DNA of 64,000 bases from Phycisphaerae bacterium (lineage in GTDB: Bacteria > Chloroflexota > Anaerolineae > 4572-78 > J111). The notes under the pieces are model-generated. The model had not been told where the DNA came from, did not search any database, and saw nothing but the letters and a program-made list of their open reading frames with translations. Where the stretch lies: positions 124,001-188,000 of the forward strand of contig JANQQF010000078.1 of assembly GCA_028285035.1 (NCBI GenBank), written 5' to 3'. Position 1 is the stretch's first letter; the number at the start of each line of letters is the position of its first letter. A program made the position numbers and the translations under genes. This document shows positions 27,056 through 36,690 of the stretch, one piece after another.

Positions 27056-27270
27056 TGTTCCTATCCTTTCCAAATTTACAGATCGTACGCGTACAAACTC
27101 GTGCGCGTCATTATACCCACGCTTGTATGTCTTGCCAAACAATATTTTAGTGACAGACAAATTAGTAATTTTATTGAGCCATCTGTAGACTCTGGAAGGA
27201 TGAAAGGGTGGGTAATCTTAAACCATCTTCCTTTTTCTACAATTTGATGATTTACTTCACATTCTTACCA

Positions 27271-28548
27271 TTATTCAAGATGTTGGCCCAAAAAATCAAG
27301 TGTTAGGTCATACATTTTACGGGCATCTTCATCACCATCTTGAGCTAGCAAGTAATGACCGCCTCCCTCAAAAATATGGACTTGGTGGGGCACGCCCATT
27401 GTAGCCAACTCTTGGGCTAATAGCTCGCTTTGTTGATAGGGCACGATATCATCGGTTTTGCTGTGCAACAGTAGCATTGGCGGAAAATCGGATCGCACGT
27501 GGTAGGCACCGGAGTAAATCCAATGACGAAGAGGTTCCTGATTGGGGAACCCCAAGGCACGAAGGGCCTGATCCAGACCAAATGGAGGTGCAGCCATCCC
27601 TTGCTCCAATTGAAACCGCATCTCAAATAAATCTGTGGGGCCGCCCATCATAATCACGGCGTTGGCGGCTTCCCTCCGCTGTAGTAAACGTTGCACGTGC
27701 ACCCCGCTGTAGCTACCTCCCAAAATGACAATTTGGTCGCCATCCGTCTGAGGCAATTGACCATCTCGAACAAATTCGAGTAGTTGAACTAGCTCATCTA
27801 AATCCGCCTCAAGTTCAAAGCTGTAGGCTGGTGAAGTCGCGACAACGGCATAGCCTGAGCCAGCCAACGGAAAACTAACTAGGCATTCCCAACCAGTTAA
27901 TATCGTTGGATATATGGCAAACAGAACGGGGAACGTCTCATCTTCCTCTGCCTCAAAGGGGGTGTAGTAGTAGCTCAGTTGGTTTGGCTGCCCCTCGTTG
28001 CTAAACTCAATTTGTCGCCGAGTTGCTTTGCTGGGTAAATCACCTTCCTGGCAACTCAATCGTTCAGGCTCCCCAATCTGCAAATCGGTCCCGAGGGTCA
28101 CAGGCGTATTTGTCGAGGCAGCCAGCTCGAAATCTATCGTCGTTTCTTGATTGGCCCGTACGCGTGCCTGATGCCACCAATCACCAAACTCAAAGCTCTC
28201 GTAGTCGGGTGCCCCAACCACAGGACGATAAGCTCCGGCAGGGATATTAGCAATGAGGTAGTTCCCTTCAGCATCACTGCGGGCTTTGTAGGTTTGCCCG
28301 TCATATCGAGCCGCCAGAACCCAGGCTTGATCAATCGGATTTCCCTGAACATCACGGACAACACCCCGCAATGTCCCAGAACCATCAATAGTGGGTTCAC
28401 CCGCAATTCGCCACCATTGAGCCGCAACCTGATATTGTAATGAGTTGCGCACAGCCCAAATGGCCGGGGTATCGGATAACCAGAACCAGATTAGACCTGC
28501 TATCAAGGAGATGAGGATAACGATGAGGGTTATCCGTTTTCGTGACAT
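27271..28548 (-). CDS. Membrane-anchored alpha/beta hydrolase with carboxypeptidase-regulatory domain
   Basis: An N-terminal helix (residues 7-24) anchors the 425-residue protein. A CarboxypepD_reg-type beta domain follows (GVVRDVQGNPIDQAWVLA, about 62-140), then a hydrolase domain. The likely nucleophile is the Ser in GGSYSG, resembling the GGSYGG of prolyl oligopeptidase-type enzymes. The acid is in KTDDIVPYQQS and the His in GGGHYLL. The substrate is unknown; a peptidase or esterase is possible. A possible minus-strand promoter is TTGTTG-16-GATAAT (28632-28605). Confidence 0.82.
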   Translation of the reverse strand: MSRKRITLIVILISLIAGLIWFWLSDTPAIWAVRNSLQYQVAAQWWRIAGEPTIDGSGTLRGVVRDVQGNPIDQAWVLAARYDGQTYKARSDAEGNYLIANIPAGAYRPVVGAPDYESFEFGDWWHQARVRANQETTIDFELAASTNTPVTLGTDLQIGEPERLSCQEGDLPSKATRRQIEFSNEGQPNQLSYYYTPFEAEEDETFPVLFAIYPTILTGWECLVSFPLAGSGYAVVATSPAYSFELEADLDELVQLLEFVRDGQLPQTDGDQIVILGGSYSGVHVQRLLQRREAANAVIMMGGPTDLFEMRFQLEQGMAAPPFGLDQALRALGFPNQEPLRHWIYSGAYHVRSDFPPMLLLHSKTDDIVPYQQSELLAQELATMGVPHQVHIFEGGGHYLLAQDGDEDARKMYDLTLDFLGQHLE

Positions 28549-28886
28549 AATTTATTTGATGTGCTTTCTTTTGAAATATTGCGTAGATTTCCAAATTTTA
28601 CCACATTATCAAGCCTTAATCTATCACAACAATGGCTTACTGATCTAGTCCTAACTTCCTGAATTTTTTACGATAACTTATGTGACAAGAAATTGGATTT
28701 AGCTTTTGAGATCTGAGTTAATTAACACTTTTTCTCATTTTCGACATCTTTGTTAAAGATGGATTAAGATGCCCCAAACTAAAATCAATTTTCTCCCGAA
28801 ATATCGATTATGTGGTATAGTTATAGGCGAATATTAAGATTCAGGACAATGTGGTTGTGAATGATTAGTGGGCAAAGGGTTATACC
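28549..28886. promoter_or_regulatory. Divergent AT-rich intergenic region
   Basis: 338 bp without a recognisable gene. It holds the candidate leftward promoter TTGTTG-16-GATAAT (28632-28605) for the hydrolase, a perfect 10-bp palindrome GTTAATTAAC (28717-28726), and TATAGT (28816-28821) as a possible -10 for the kinase. No convincing -35 precedes the last. Confidence 0.35.
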
Positions 28887-29771
28887 ATGCCACAAAGTTT
28901 AATTGGACAAAAGGTTGCGTCATACTACATCGAAGGAATGATTGGCCAAGGCAGCGGAGGGCATGTCTATCGCGCTTTGGATGAAAATGATCAATTGGTT
29001 GCCATAAAAATATTCATTCCTATGAAGACGCTTGATCATCAACTCTTATTGACACGGTTTGAGCGTGAGGCCAAAATCGCCTCTAATTTTAATCACCCCA
29101 ATGTGGTTCATGTTCTAAAAACAGGACGTGACAAATGGCTTAATTATTTAGCAATGCCTTTTGTCAGTGGATCAACCTTAGAAAGTTATCTGAAGAAAAA
29201 AAGCCGCCTGAACGAGGTCATTACCACAGACATTGGTGCTCAAATTGCTGATGCGCTAAATTATATCCATCAAGAAGGGGTTGTCCATCGTGATGTCAAG
29301 CCCTCTAACATTCTACTCGATGCAGATGGACGGGCCTTTCTTACGGACTTTGGCGCGGCCCGTTTGATCAATAATCCCGGTTCAGTGACGCCCATTGGCA
29401 ACGTGGTAGGTACGCCTGCCTATATGCCGCCAGAGCAAACTGATATCGATTATGATCTAGACGGACGAGCTGATTTGTACAGCTTGGGCGTTACCCTATA
29501 TCGAATGTTGGCGGGCCGGTTGCCTTTTATCGGCACCCCCCCAGAAATGCTGCAAGCTCATATTTCTGAACGAATGCCGCCACTGTCAAAATTCGCCCGG
29601 GTCACCCCTGAACTTGAGGCATTAATCCATAAAGCCACCCAAAAGAATCCGGATGATCGCTTTCAGAATGGACAGGTCATGTATGATGAGCTACTCAGGC
29701 TAAATAGTGAGATTCGAAAAAATGTAAAACCGTCATTCTGGCAAACAGCTCGGCAGTGGCTAGGTGCTTAA
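28887..29771 (+). CDS. Ser/Thr protein kinase (Hanks type, PknB-like, soluble)
   Basis: All key kinase motifs are present: the glycine loop GQGSGGHVY, the VAIK lysine (K41), the catalytic loop HRDVKPSN (about residue 135), DFGAA, and the activation segment end GTPAYMPPEQ. The 294 residues are nearly all kinase domain, with no membrane helix or PASTA repeat, so it is a cytoplasmic kinase. It leads a rightward run (DinB-like, pentapeptide, CPBP, EcsC-like). Spacing of 40 bp to the next gene allows co-transcription. Its substrates are unknown. Confidence 0.93.
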   Translation: MPQSLIGQKVASYYIEGMIGQGSGGHVYRALDENDQLVAIKIFIPMKTLDHQLLLTRFEREAKIASNFNHPNVVHVLKTGRDKWLNYLAMPFVSGSTLESYLKKKSRLNEVITTDIGAQIADALNYIHQEGVVHRDVKPSNILLDADGRAFLTDFGAARLINNPGSVTPIGNVVGTPAYMPPEQTDIDYDLDGRADLYSLGVTLYRMLAGRLPFIGTPPEMLQAHISERMPPLSKFARVTPELEALIHKATQKNPDDRFQNGQVMYDELLRLNSEIRKNVKPSFWQTARQWLGA

Positions 29772-29811
29772 GTAGCAAAGATTTTATTCAACTCAACCTT
29801 AAGGATTTTCT

Positions 29812-30291
29812 ATGAACACAAGTGACGTTATTCGATATGGACACGGTACCTTAACGAGTACTTTGAATGGGGTAGCAAAAGAGCATTGGGAAACCCCAGG
29901 TGTTTGTGGTGTATGGTCAGTGAAAGATATTCTGTCCCATTTGACATCATTCGAGCTTGTGCTCATCGATGCTATGAACGAGCTATTAGGCAATGAAGAG
30001 ACGCCAAACCTCGATGCGTTGCGACAAGATTTCTCCAACTTCAATGATGGTCAAGTCGAACTACGACGAGGCAAAACACCTGATGAGGTATTGGCCGAGT
30101 ATAATGCCGCCCATCAAGAAGTGATGCGCCTTATTGAAAAAGTGCCGGTTGAAACTCGCCGGACCAACGGGGCTTTGACTTGGTATGGTCCTAATTATGA
30201 TTTAGAGGACTTCATCATCTACACCAACTATGCCCACAAACGAGAACACAGTGCTGAAATCAATAAATTTCGAGACACGCTCGAAGCTTAA
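29812..30291 (+). CDS. DinB / DfsB-like four-helix bundle protein
   Basis: The 159-residue helical protein has the DinB-superfamily opening with the pattern W-VKDILSHL (metal-site His) around residue 40 and a C-terminal His (NYAHKREHSAEI). These fit the ClbS/DfsB branch. DinB-like proteins bind metal ions, and some act as thiol-dependent transferases or in self-protection. A specific role cannot be given. It follows the kinase gene by 40 bp. Confidence 0.75.
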   Translation: MNTSDVIRYGHGTLTSTLNGVAKEHWETPGVCGVWSVKDILSHLTSFELVLIDAMNELLGNEETPNLDALRQDFSNFNDGQVELRRGKTPDEVLAEYNAAHQEVMRLIEKVPVETRRTNGALTWYGPNYDLEDFIIYTNYAHKREHSAEINKFRDTLEA

Positions 30292-30342
30292 CGATCTGCT
30301 TCAAAACACTTCACTATTTACCATCCGCGACTCACACTTATC

Positions 30343-31209
30343 ATGACCCTAAATCGAGATGAACAATACGAAATTGTAAAGCATTGGCGCGCAGATGGTG
30401 GTCAACAAAACCTCGCTGGGTTTGACCTGAGCGACCAGGATTTGACCATCATCGATTTAGCCCAAGCCAACCTCAACAATGCCAACTTTACCGGCGCTCG
30501 ATTAGCTGGCGCGAATCTATCTCAGGCTCAACTGGTTGGCACGACCTTTCGTGAAGCAAAGCTCACGGATGTTAATTTCCAGCGGGCCAACCTCAGTCAG
30601 GCAGATTTACGTCAAACAAACTTAGAAGAGGCTGATTTAATCCAGGCAAAACTCACAGAAGCGAAACTCTGTCTTGCCAATTTACGTGAGGCCACGTTGA
30701 TTGGCGCTGATTTAACCCACGCAGATTTACGTGGGGCCAGCTTTTATCAAGCGAGTTTGAAAGGCTGCACCTTAACTGGCGCTAATTTAGCGAGTGCAGT
30801 CTTCGCTGAAGGGGGAATGGACGGCATTATTCTGGCGGGAGCCAGAAACACTTCCGGTCTCAATTTCAAACAAGCGTCATTGGCCCGTGCCAATCTAGCC
30901 AAATTAAATATGGCTGGCTGTTACTTTGGCGAGGCCCTACTCTCTGAGGCCAATCTGACCCAAATTAATTTGAGTGGTGCCTTCCTTGGCAAAGCAATAT
31001 TTACCCGAACCGATTTGAGCCAAGCTAATCTATCAGGGGCCTTTCTGGGCGGGGCCAAATTGCGCAGTAGTAATCTGAGGGGAGCCATTCTACGGGGGGC
31101 CATTCTGACCGGGGCCAGCTTGCTGGATGCAAATCTCACTGAGGCGGATTTAACAGGAGCCGATTTACGCGGCGCAATTATGCCTGATGGCACTCGCAAC
31201 GAAATGTAA
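30343..31209 (+). CDS. Pentapeptide repeat protein
   Basis: From about residue 25 to 285 the sequence is made of A(D/N)LXX repeats (for example ANLNNANFTGARLAGANLSQA), interrupted near residues 160-175 by a non-repeat loop (GGMDGIILAGARN). This predicts a right-handed quadrilateral beta helix. Some pentapeptide proteins mimic DNA and bind gyrase, but most have no known role. The next gene starts 5 nt after its stop, so they are likely one transcript. Confidence 0.93.
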   Translation: MTLNRDEQYEIVKHWRADGGQQNLAGFDLSDQDLTIIDLAQANLNNANFTGARLAGANLSQAQLVGTTFREAKLTDVNFQRANLSQADLRQTNLEEADLIQAKLTEAKLCLANLREATLIGADLTHADLRGASFYQASLKGCTLTGANLASAVFAEGGMDGIILAGARNTSGLNFKQASLARANLAKLNMAGCYFGEALLSEANLTQINLSGAFLGKAIFTRTDLSQANLSGAFLGGAKLRSSNLRGAILRGAILTGASLLDANLTEADLTGADLRGAIMPDGTRNEM

Positions 31210-31214
31210 CATCA

Positions 31215-32204
31215 ATGAACCTTATACTCAATCCAAACAATCGATTATTCACGCTCGCCCGTAGTGGGCAACGTCAACCTCACATTATGCTCGCCATTGT
31301 TTTAAGCTTGGTTATCATCTTTGCCTCTTTAGTGTTTGGGAATATTTTTTATACAATCATAAAACTCATTCAACTTATTCGCCAAGACTTCGATTTTGTT
31401 GCATTAGACTTATCAGATGAAGCAGCAATACAGGAATTCTTCTATCCATCAACAGGATTAGAATTACTCATTTTACTAATTTTCAGTTTTGGCCCAATTT
31501 TCATTTTGGTTTGGTTAGTATTGCGTTTCTTTGAAAAACGGCCCTTATCCAGTACAGGGATGGAGTGGGGTGATATGTTATGGAAATATGGGCGTGGAGT
31601 CCTGGTAGGCTTGGTCATGTTTACAACGGCCCTTGGAATTTCTGCAATATTTGGTTACATCGACTTTGAAGCCGGAGATACTCAAAAGCAAGGTTTATCT
31701 GTGCTAGGTAGTGTACTCTTTATCTATCTGGGTTGGACGATTCAAGGCCCAGCTGAAGAATTGATTACTCGTGGCTGGTTACTCCCTGTTATCGGGGCTC
31801 GCTACTCACCAGTTTGGGGGATCATTATCTCATCTGTCATTTTCGCACTTATGCACTCCTTGAATCTTAACTTAAGCTTCGTTGCGCTCCTTAACTTATT
31901 CCTATTTGGGCTATTCGCTGCGCTTTACGCGCTTTATGAAGAAAGTCTGTGGGGTGTCTTTAGTATCCACGCCGTTTGGAACTGGGTGCAGGGCAACATA
32001 TTCGGTTTTGAAGTAAGTGGCAATCCTGTAGCTGGCGGTATTTTGGTCAACCTACAAGAGGTCGGGCCAGATTTAATCACCGGTGGACCCTTTGGGCCAG
32101 AGGGGGGGCTTGCTGTCACAATCGTCCTATTGATTGGTTGTGGGGTCGTGTGGTGGTTGAGTCAGAATAAAGAGGCAAATGAGCCTATAGCTGAGGCGGA
32201 ATAA
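31215..32204 (+). CDS. CPBP family intramembrane metalloprotease
   Basis: The 329-residue protein has about eight membrane helices and the three CPBP (Abi/Rce1-like) motifs: EELITRGWLLP (EExxxR), FALMHSLN (FxxxH) and HAVWNWVQG (HxxxN). These form a metal-dependent active site inside the membrane. Family members process prenylated or bacteriocin-like peptides, or have unknown substrates. It is tightly packed with the pentapeptide gene (5 nt) and the following EcsC-like gene (3 nt). Confidence 0.9.
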   Translation: MNLILNPNNRLFTLARSGQRQPHIMLAIVLSLVIIFASLVFGNIFYTIIKLIQLIRQDFDFVALDLSDEAAIQEFFYPSTGLELLILLIFSFGPIFILVWLVLRFFEKRPLSSTGMEWGDMLWKYGRGVLVGLVMFTTALGISAIFGYIDFEAGDTQKQGLSVLGSVLFIYLGWTIQGPAEELITRGWLLPVIGARYSPVWGIIISSVIFALMHSLNLNLSFVALLNLFLFGLFAALYALYEESLWGVFSIHAVWNWVQGNIFGFEVSGNPVAGGILVNLQEVGPDLITGGPFGPEGGLAVTIVLLIGCGVVWWLSQNKEANEPIAEAE

Positions 32205-32207
32205 ATT

Positions 32208-33206
32208 ATGAGTGAAACAAAGCAAGAAACCGACAACAATAAAAATGATGAACCGATGATTGATCGAACGGTCGAGGCCATTAATCAAGTGGATCAGGAT
32301 GCGGCCAAGGCGCGAGTCGATCAACTCCGGGAGATGTATCCAGGTGTTGCACCTGAGGCCATAGTCGGAATGTTAATCAAACAAAAATGTTTGCAAACCG
32401 GAGCTATCGGTAACGTTTCCTCCAGTGCTTCAGTCATTCCAGGAGTCGGAGTTTTTGTCTCTCTCGTCTTTGGTGGTGATGCTGATGTGGCTCTGACCAG
32501 CAAAATGCAAGCTGAACTCGTTCAGGAAATCGCCTTGGCGTATGATAGCGAGCTTGACGATGCCGAAAAACGGGAGGCCATGATTATGGTCACCAAAATG
32601 AGCAGCGGGGTCAAAATCTTGTTGAATGAAACAGGAGCTACCATTGCGCAACAAGCAAATGCTCAGCTTGAACGGGGGGAAACCGACAGTAAGCAGCCTA
32701 GCCTCGGCGTCTCAGAGGCAGCAGGGCAAAATATGGTTTCGACCTACTTAATCGGCCAACGCGCGGGTCAATATTTTAGCTTGGGGCCTGAGGCTGTCGA
32801 GGATTGGAATGAGCAGGTCGAGGCCCTGCAGGGCGCTGACGCTGAAGATTTGTCTACTTGGCTCAATGACACCACCCAACAGTCGTGGCAACTCCTCAAT
32901 CGTAGTGCTACGGATATCAAGGGCGTGGCTATTGCCGCCGGACAGTCATTGGGTGAATTGGTTGTCGTGAAATCAACGCCATTGGGTCAACAACTGGGCA
33001 CCACTGTTGAAACGGCCACTCAAACCCTGACAGAGCTAGGTAAACAAACGGGAAGCGGTGTCGCTGGCTTGGCTGGAAAAGGACTGGAAACTGGCGCGGA
33101 TTTGGCAGGGTTCGCAGCCAAAACAACGGGCAAGGGCATTGAAACTGCAGCGGGATTTTTGGGGTCACTGCTTGGGTCGGATGAGGGGAAGAAAGATAGG
33201 GAATAA
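32208..33206 (+). CDS. EcsC-like protein of unknown function
   Basis: The 332-residue protein has a polar N-terminus, then a weakly hydrophobic stretch around residues 68-90 (SVIPGVGVFVSLVFGGDADVA) followed by LVQEIALAYDSELDD, which resembles EcsC-family proteins. The tail (about 225-332) is Gly/Thr/Ala rich with a repeated G(KE)GxETGA pattern and may form amphipathic helices at the membrane. The family assignment is tentative. It follows the CPBP gene by 3 nt. Confidence 0.5.
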   Translation: MSETKQETDNNKNDEPMIDRTVEAINQVDQDAAKARVDQLREMYPGVAPEAIVGMLIKQKCLQTGAIGNVSSSASVIPGVGVFVSLVFGGDADVALTSKMQAELVQEIALAYDSELDDAEKREAMIMVTKMSSGVKILLNETGATIAQQANAQLERGETDSKQPSLGVSEAAGQNMVSTYLIGQRAGQYFSLGPEAVEDWNEQVEALQGADAEDLSTWLNDTTQQSWQLLNRSATDIKGVAIAAGQSLGELVVVKSTPLGQQLGTTVETATQTLTELGKQTGSGVAGLAGKGLETGADLAGFAAKTTGKGIETAAGFLGSLLGSDEGKKDRE

Positions 33207-33241
33207 CACCTACTAAACTTTATCAGCCTTTAAAAGTATAA

Positions 33242-33541
33242 ATGCTTATGACTATAGAAGAGATTGAAAGGTATTTAGCTGTTAGTTCCAGCCACTCTGT
33301 TTGTGTCACCCGAGACACGATGGCAACCTTAAATGGTTATGTGCGTTCAATCTATTTTATAGACCCCAACGTTGTCCAGATTGAGGTTGAACCATATGGG
33401 TTTGATGAGGCTGGTATCTATGCCCACGCGACGTATTCATCTCTTTCTAATACAATTTCCATTATTGAAAAGTACATACAACAGCCTTTGGAAGAATGGC
33501 ACAACTATAATAGATTGAGACATATCCATGGGAAATCGTAA
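33242..33541 (+). CDS. Hypothetical small protein
   Basis: 99 residues, acidic, alpha/beta in character (VCVTRDTMATLNGYVRSIYF). I do not recognise it. A second ATG two codons in gives MTIEEIERYL; neither start has a clear ribosome site. It overlaps the next small gene by 14 bp, which suggests translational coupling of the pair. Confidence 0.6.
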   Translation: MLMTIEEIERYLAVSSSHSVCVTRDTMATLNGYVRSIYFIDPNVVQIEVEPYGFDEAGIYAHATYSSLSNTISIIEKYIQQPLEEWHNYNRLRHIHGKS

Positions 33542-33824
33542 CAAATTAAATTGGCGAAAATGGCTCCAAAAAAATCAAAAGTATTTGACCGAAGAATGTG
33601 GTCTACCGCTGTCGGTTCTGGAAACAGAACGAGGTTGGCATTATTTCTTGGAGCATTGTTATTATGCTTCTATACCCAACTCAGGATCAATAGACATTGA
33701 TATTGATCATCTACCAAAAGAGGCAGCAAACAATTTATATCAATTTCTACAGTTGGATATGGGGACTGAGGCCCATCATTGCCCCGTAGTTGTTAGGCTT
33801 CACTTTCTACTAAAACAAGCTTAG
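33528..33824 (+). CDS. Hypothetical small protein
   Basis: 98 residues with a basic N-terminus (MGNRNKLNWRKWLQKNQKY) and an acidic centre (SIDIDIDHLPKE). No known domain recognised. It overlaps the preceding gene and ends 14 bp before the WD40 lipoprotein gene. Pairs of small, overlapping orphan genes like this can be immunity or toxin-antitoxin type, but nothing here shows that. Confidence 0.6.
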   Translation: MGNRNKLNWRKWLQKNQKYLTEECGLPLSVLETERGWHYFLEHCYYASIPNSGSIDIDIDHLPKEAANNLYQFLQLDMGTEAHHCPVVVRLHFLLKQA

Positions 33825-33838
33825 AGGAATCAAACCCT

Positions 33839-35734
33839 ATGCAAAAACAACTAAAATCAAATCCCGGTTTCTTTTTAATCTTAGGTATCATCCTTTTGGC
33901 CTGTAGTGTCAATGACATCATCAGCTTCGACACATCCTCAGATGAACCGCCACCAACTCCCCTTCCGACAGTGGACGCGAATACGCCCGTACCGGATACA
34001 CCGGTTCCCCAGGAAGCAGAGCCCCAACCTGCTGAAGAGGCAGCACCAGAACCTGCCCCAGCGGTCAATCCAACGGCAGCAGGCTTAAATCAGGTCGATG
34101 GGGCGGGCGTATTCTTTGCCTTTGATCCAGCCATTACTGCGGAAGCTTCATTCGAGACTCGTCCGGCCAGCATTGCGATTGATGGTGGCCCCTCCACCGT
34201 TTTACCTGGTGTACCTGATTATCGCATTTTCAATTTTTCAACAACCCGCCCCTCAAGCGTTCAAATTGAGACGATTCGAGATGAGGCGGGTCAATATTAT
34301 CCAGCATTCCAGGGCAATCAGTTGGCCGAATATGAGGCCTTGACAGCAGCCTTGAATGATCGACCGGTCCCTGTCACGGCCCTAGCCCTTGAACTGCAAC
34401 CACGTTATCTCAATTTCCAAAATGGCAGAGGCGTTCGTTACCTGACAGTAGCCCAAGACTCTTTTGGCCCAGTGCCGGTCACCAACAGCAGTATAATATA
34501 TGTCTTTAGAGGGCTCACGGATGATGGCCGTCATCTCGTCACTGCCAATATTGGGTTAGCGACAGCCCTACTGCCCAACGATGAGTCTGGCTTTACGGAC
34601 AACGAGCGAACCAACTACGATGCCTATCTGGCCGATATCACCAGCCAATTAGCAGGTGTGCCAGAGCAAGAATTTAATCCTAACCTAGCAATACTTGACG
34701 CCTTGGTTCAATCAATTCGGGTTGAAGATGCTCTGGGGGGAGAGCCGGAGGCTGCTGAAGAAGCGGTTACTGAACCGGTTGTGATCAATGAAAGCAATGT
34801 GACCCAACTGTTTTCCAGTGGTGAGTTAGAGCAACCTGACCTCATTCGATCGCTCAGCTTTTCACCGGATGGCCAATTTCTGGTCTCCAGCGCAGGCAAT
34901 CAAACCACATTCAGTGTCAATGTGTGGGATGTCAATCAGGGTCTCTTACTCAATAGTCAGTTGGCCCATACTGGCATTGTTTGGGAGGCCGACTTCTCAG
35001 CCGATGGGAATGCATTTGCCTCGGTTTCCGATGATAAGACCGTCCGCATTTGGAATACCCTCAACGGCTCATCCATCGGGGCGATTGAGGTACCGAGCGG
35101 GACAGGCTTTAGTCTCGATTATGCCCCAACCGGTGATGTCCTCGCCATCGGGGGATTAACCGAGTGGCCCAATGCCAAAATCTGGTTGTTCAACACCAGT
35201 GACAATTCACTTCGCTACGAGCTAAGTGCCCCACAAAATGTGGCCAATCTGACCTTCACCCCAGATGGTACTCTGCTAGCCGGGGGTGGCACCGACCGGA
35301 CCGTTCGTCTCTGGCGGGTCAGTGATGGCGCCTTGCTGACCAACTTTGAGCATGTTGGCCAAGTTTACGATAGTGCCTTTTCACCCGATGGACAATTGTT
35401 AGCCAACGGATTATGTTCTTTATCGGATAGTGCAAATTGTACGGCTGGACAGGTTTGGGTTTGGCGCGTCAGTGATGGCGGCCTGGTCTATCAACTTGAA
35501 GGGCATTCTGATCGGGTTAGCAGTGTCGCTTTTTCACCCGATGGCAGCCTACTAGCAGCAGGTTCCCATGATGATACCATTTCTATTTGGCGGGTGTCCG
35601 ATGGCGCACGGCTGCATACCATAACCGGTCCAACCGGCGTCAACAGTGTCGCCTTTTCACCCGATGGGACATTGCTCGCCTCCGGGGATGATGACACAAT
35701 CTTGTTCTGGCAGGTCGGTGAGGCAGAGCAGTAA
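33839..35734 (+). CDS. WD40-repeat lipoprotein
   Basis: The signal ends in the lipobox LLAC (residues about 17-22). A Pro/Ala/Glu linker (about 38-80) follows, then an uncharacterised beta domain (about 85-290). The C-terminal part (about 330-630) has six or seven WD40 repeats, such as LSFSPDGQFLVSSAG...VNVWDV and VAFSPDGSLLAAGSHDDTISIWRV. This makes a beta propeller held outside the membrane, probably for protein interaction. Internal near-identical repeats (SVAFSPDGxLLAxG) show recent duplication. Confidence 0.9.
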   Translation: MQKQLKSNPGFFLILGIILLACSVNDIISFDTSSDEPPPTPLPTVDANTPVPDTPVPQEAEPQPAEEAAPEPAPAVNPTAAGLNQVDGAGVFFAFDPAITAEASFETRPASIAIDGGPSTVLPGVPDYRIFNFSTTRPSSVQIETIRDEAGQYYPAFQGNQLAEYEALTAALNDRPVPVTALALELQPRYLNFQNGRGVRYLTVAQDSFGPVPVTNSSIIYVFRGLTDDGRHLVTANIGLATALLPNDESGFTDNERTNYDAYLADITSQLAGVPEQEFNPNLAILDALVQSIRVEDALGGEPEAAEEAVTEPVVINESNVTQLFSSGELEQPDLIRSLSFSPDGQFLVSSAGNQTTFSVNVWDVNQGLLLNSQLAHTGIVWEADFSADGNAFASVSDDKTVRIWNTLNGSSIGAIEVPSGTGFSLDYAPTGDVLAIGGLTEWPNAKIWLFNTSDNSLRYELSAPQNVANLTFTPDGTLLAGGGTDRTVRLWRVSDGALLTNFEHVGQVYDSAFSPDGQLLANGLCSLSDSANCTAGQVWVWRVSDGGLVYQLEGHSDRVSSVAFSPDGSLLAAGSHDDTISIWRVSDGARLHTITGPTGVNSVAFSPDGTLLASGDDDTILFWQVGEAEQ

Positions 35735-35751
35735 GACGAGGCAAAGTAAAC

Positions 35752-35765
35752 AGGTAGCAGGTAGC
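35752..35765 (+). repeat. Heptamer repeat AGGTAGC x2 (intergenic)
   Basis: Two perfect units just after the WD40 gene stop and 20 bp before the VOC gene. They belong to the same 7-nt repeat class found at nine other places in this window. Confidence 0.55.
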
Positions 35766-35784
35766 AAACTAGAGAGTAAAAATT

Positions 35785-36663
35785 ATGACAGACACAAATG
35801 GCGTGATGAAATCAATCTTGGATGATGACACCCGCTTGGGCTATGTTCATCTAATTGTATCCGATTTGGAGCGATCCCTTGCCTTTTACCAACAATCAAT
35901 TGGATTACAGGTGCATCGCCAAGAAGGGGGCACCGCCTACCTTGGGGTTGGTCAAGCCGATTTATTAGCCTTGACTGAGCAGCCAAGAGCGGTTCGAGTA
36001 CCCCGTCGAACTGGGTTGTATCACTTCGCCATCCTCGTGCCCACCCGACTGGATCTAGCTAAATCACTCCGCAATTTGGTAGAAACAAAAACCCAACTGG
36101 AGGGCTGGGCCGATCATCTGGTCAGCGAGGCCCTCTACTTGCCCGATCCCGATGGAAATGGCATTGAAATTTATCATGATCGTCCGCGCTCAACGTGGCA
36201 GTATGAAAATGGGCATATCAAAATGGCGACAGACCCCATCGATTATCAAAGCTTGATGAGCGAATTGGCCAAGGATCCAAGCCCTTGGAGGGGTTTACCA
36301 GCAGGTACGATGTTGGGGCATATGCATCTGCACGTCGCCCATCTGGCTGAGGCTGAAACGTTTTATCGCGAGGTAATCGGTCTTGGGCTGATGCTCAACT
36401 ACGGGGGAATGGCCGCCTTTCTTTCCGCAGGGGGGTATCACCACCATCTTGGCATTAACACCTGGAATGGGGTGGGGGCAGCGCCACCCCCCGAAAATGC
36501 TATCGGGTTACGCTACTTCGTCGTTCATCTGACCAGCCAAGCCGAGCAAGCCAATCTTATCGCTCGCCTCACTCAAGCCGATGCTCCTTTCCATAATGAA
36601 GGTGACGCCCTCGTCGTCCAAGATCCCTCTCAAAACAAAATTTTATTCAAAGTTGATGGCTAG
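35785..36663 (+). CDS. Two-domain VOC family dioxygenase (catechol 2,3-dioxygenase CatE-like)
   Basis: Two VOC modules are seen, at about residues 14-125 (LGYVHLIVSDLERSLAFYQQ) and 170-285 (LGHMHLHVAHLAEAETFYRE). The conserved His and Glu ligands in YVHLIV, HFAIL and GIEIYHD fit a mononuclear iron or manganese site. CatE-like enzymes open catechol rings, but glyoxalase-type activity is also possible. No aromatic-degradation genes are near, so the substrate is open. Confidence 0.82.
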   Translation: MTDTNGVMKSILDDDTRLGYVHLIVSDLERSLAFYQQSIGLQVHRQEGGTAYLGVGQADLLALTEQPRAVRVPRRTGLYHFAILVPTRLDLAKSLRNLVETKTQLEGWADHLVSEALYLPDPDGNGIEIYHDRPRSTWQYENGHIKMATDPIDYQSLMSELAKDPSPWRGLPAGTMLGHMHLHVAHLAEAETFYREVIGLGLMLNYGGMAAFLSAGGYHHHLGINTWNGVGAAPPPENAIGLRYFVVHLTSQAEQANLIARLTQADAPFHNEGDALVVQDPSQNKILFKVDG

Positions 36664-36690
36664 TTGTAGGGAACTTATCGTGCCCGTTGT

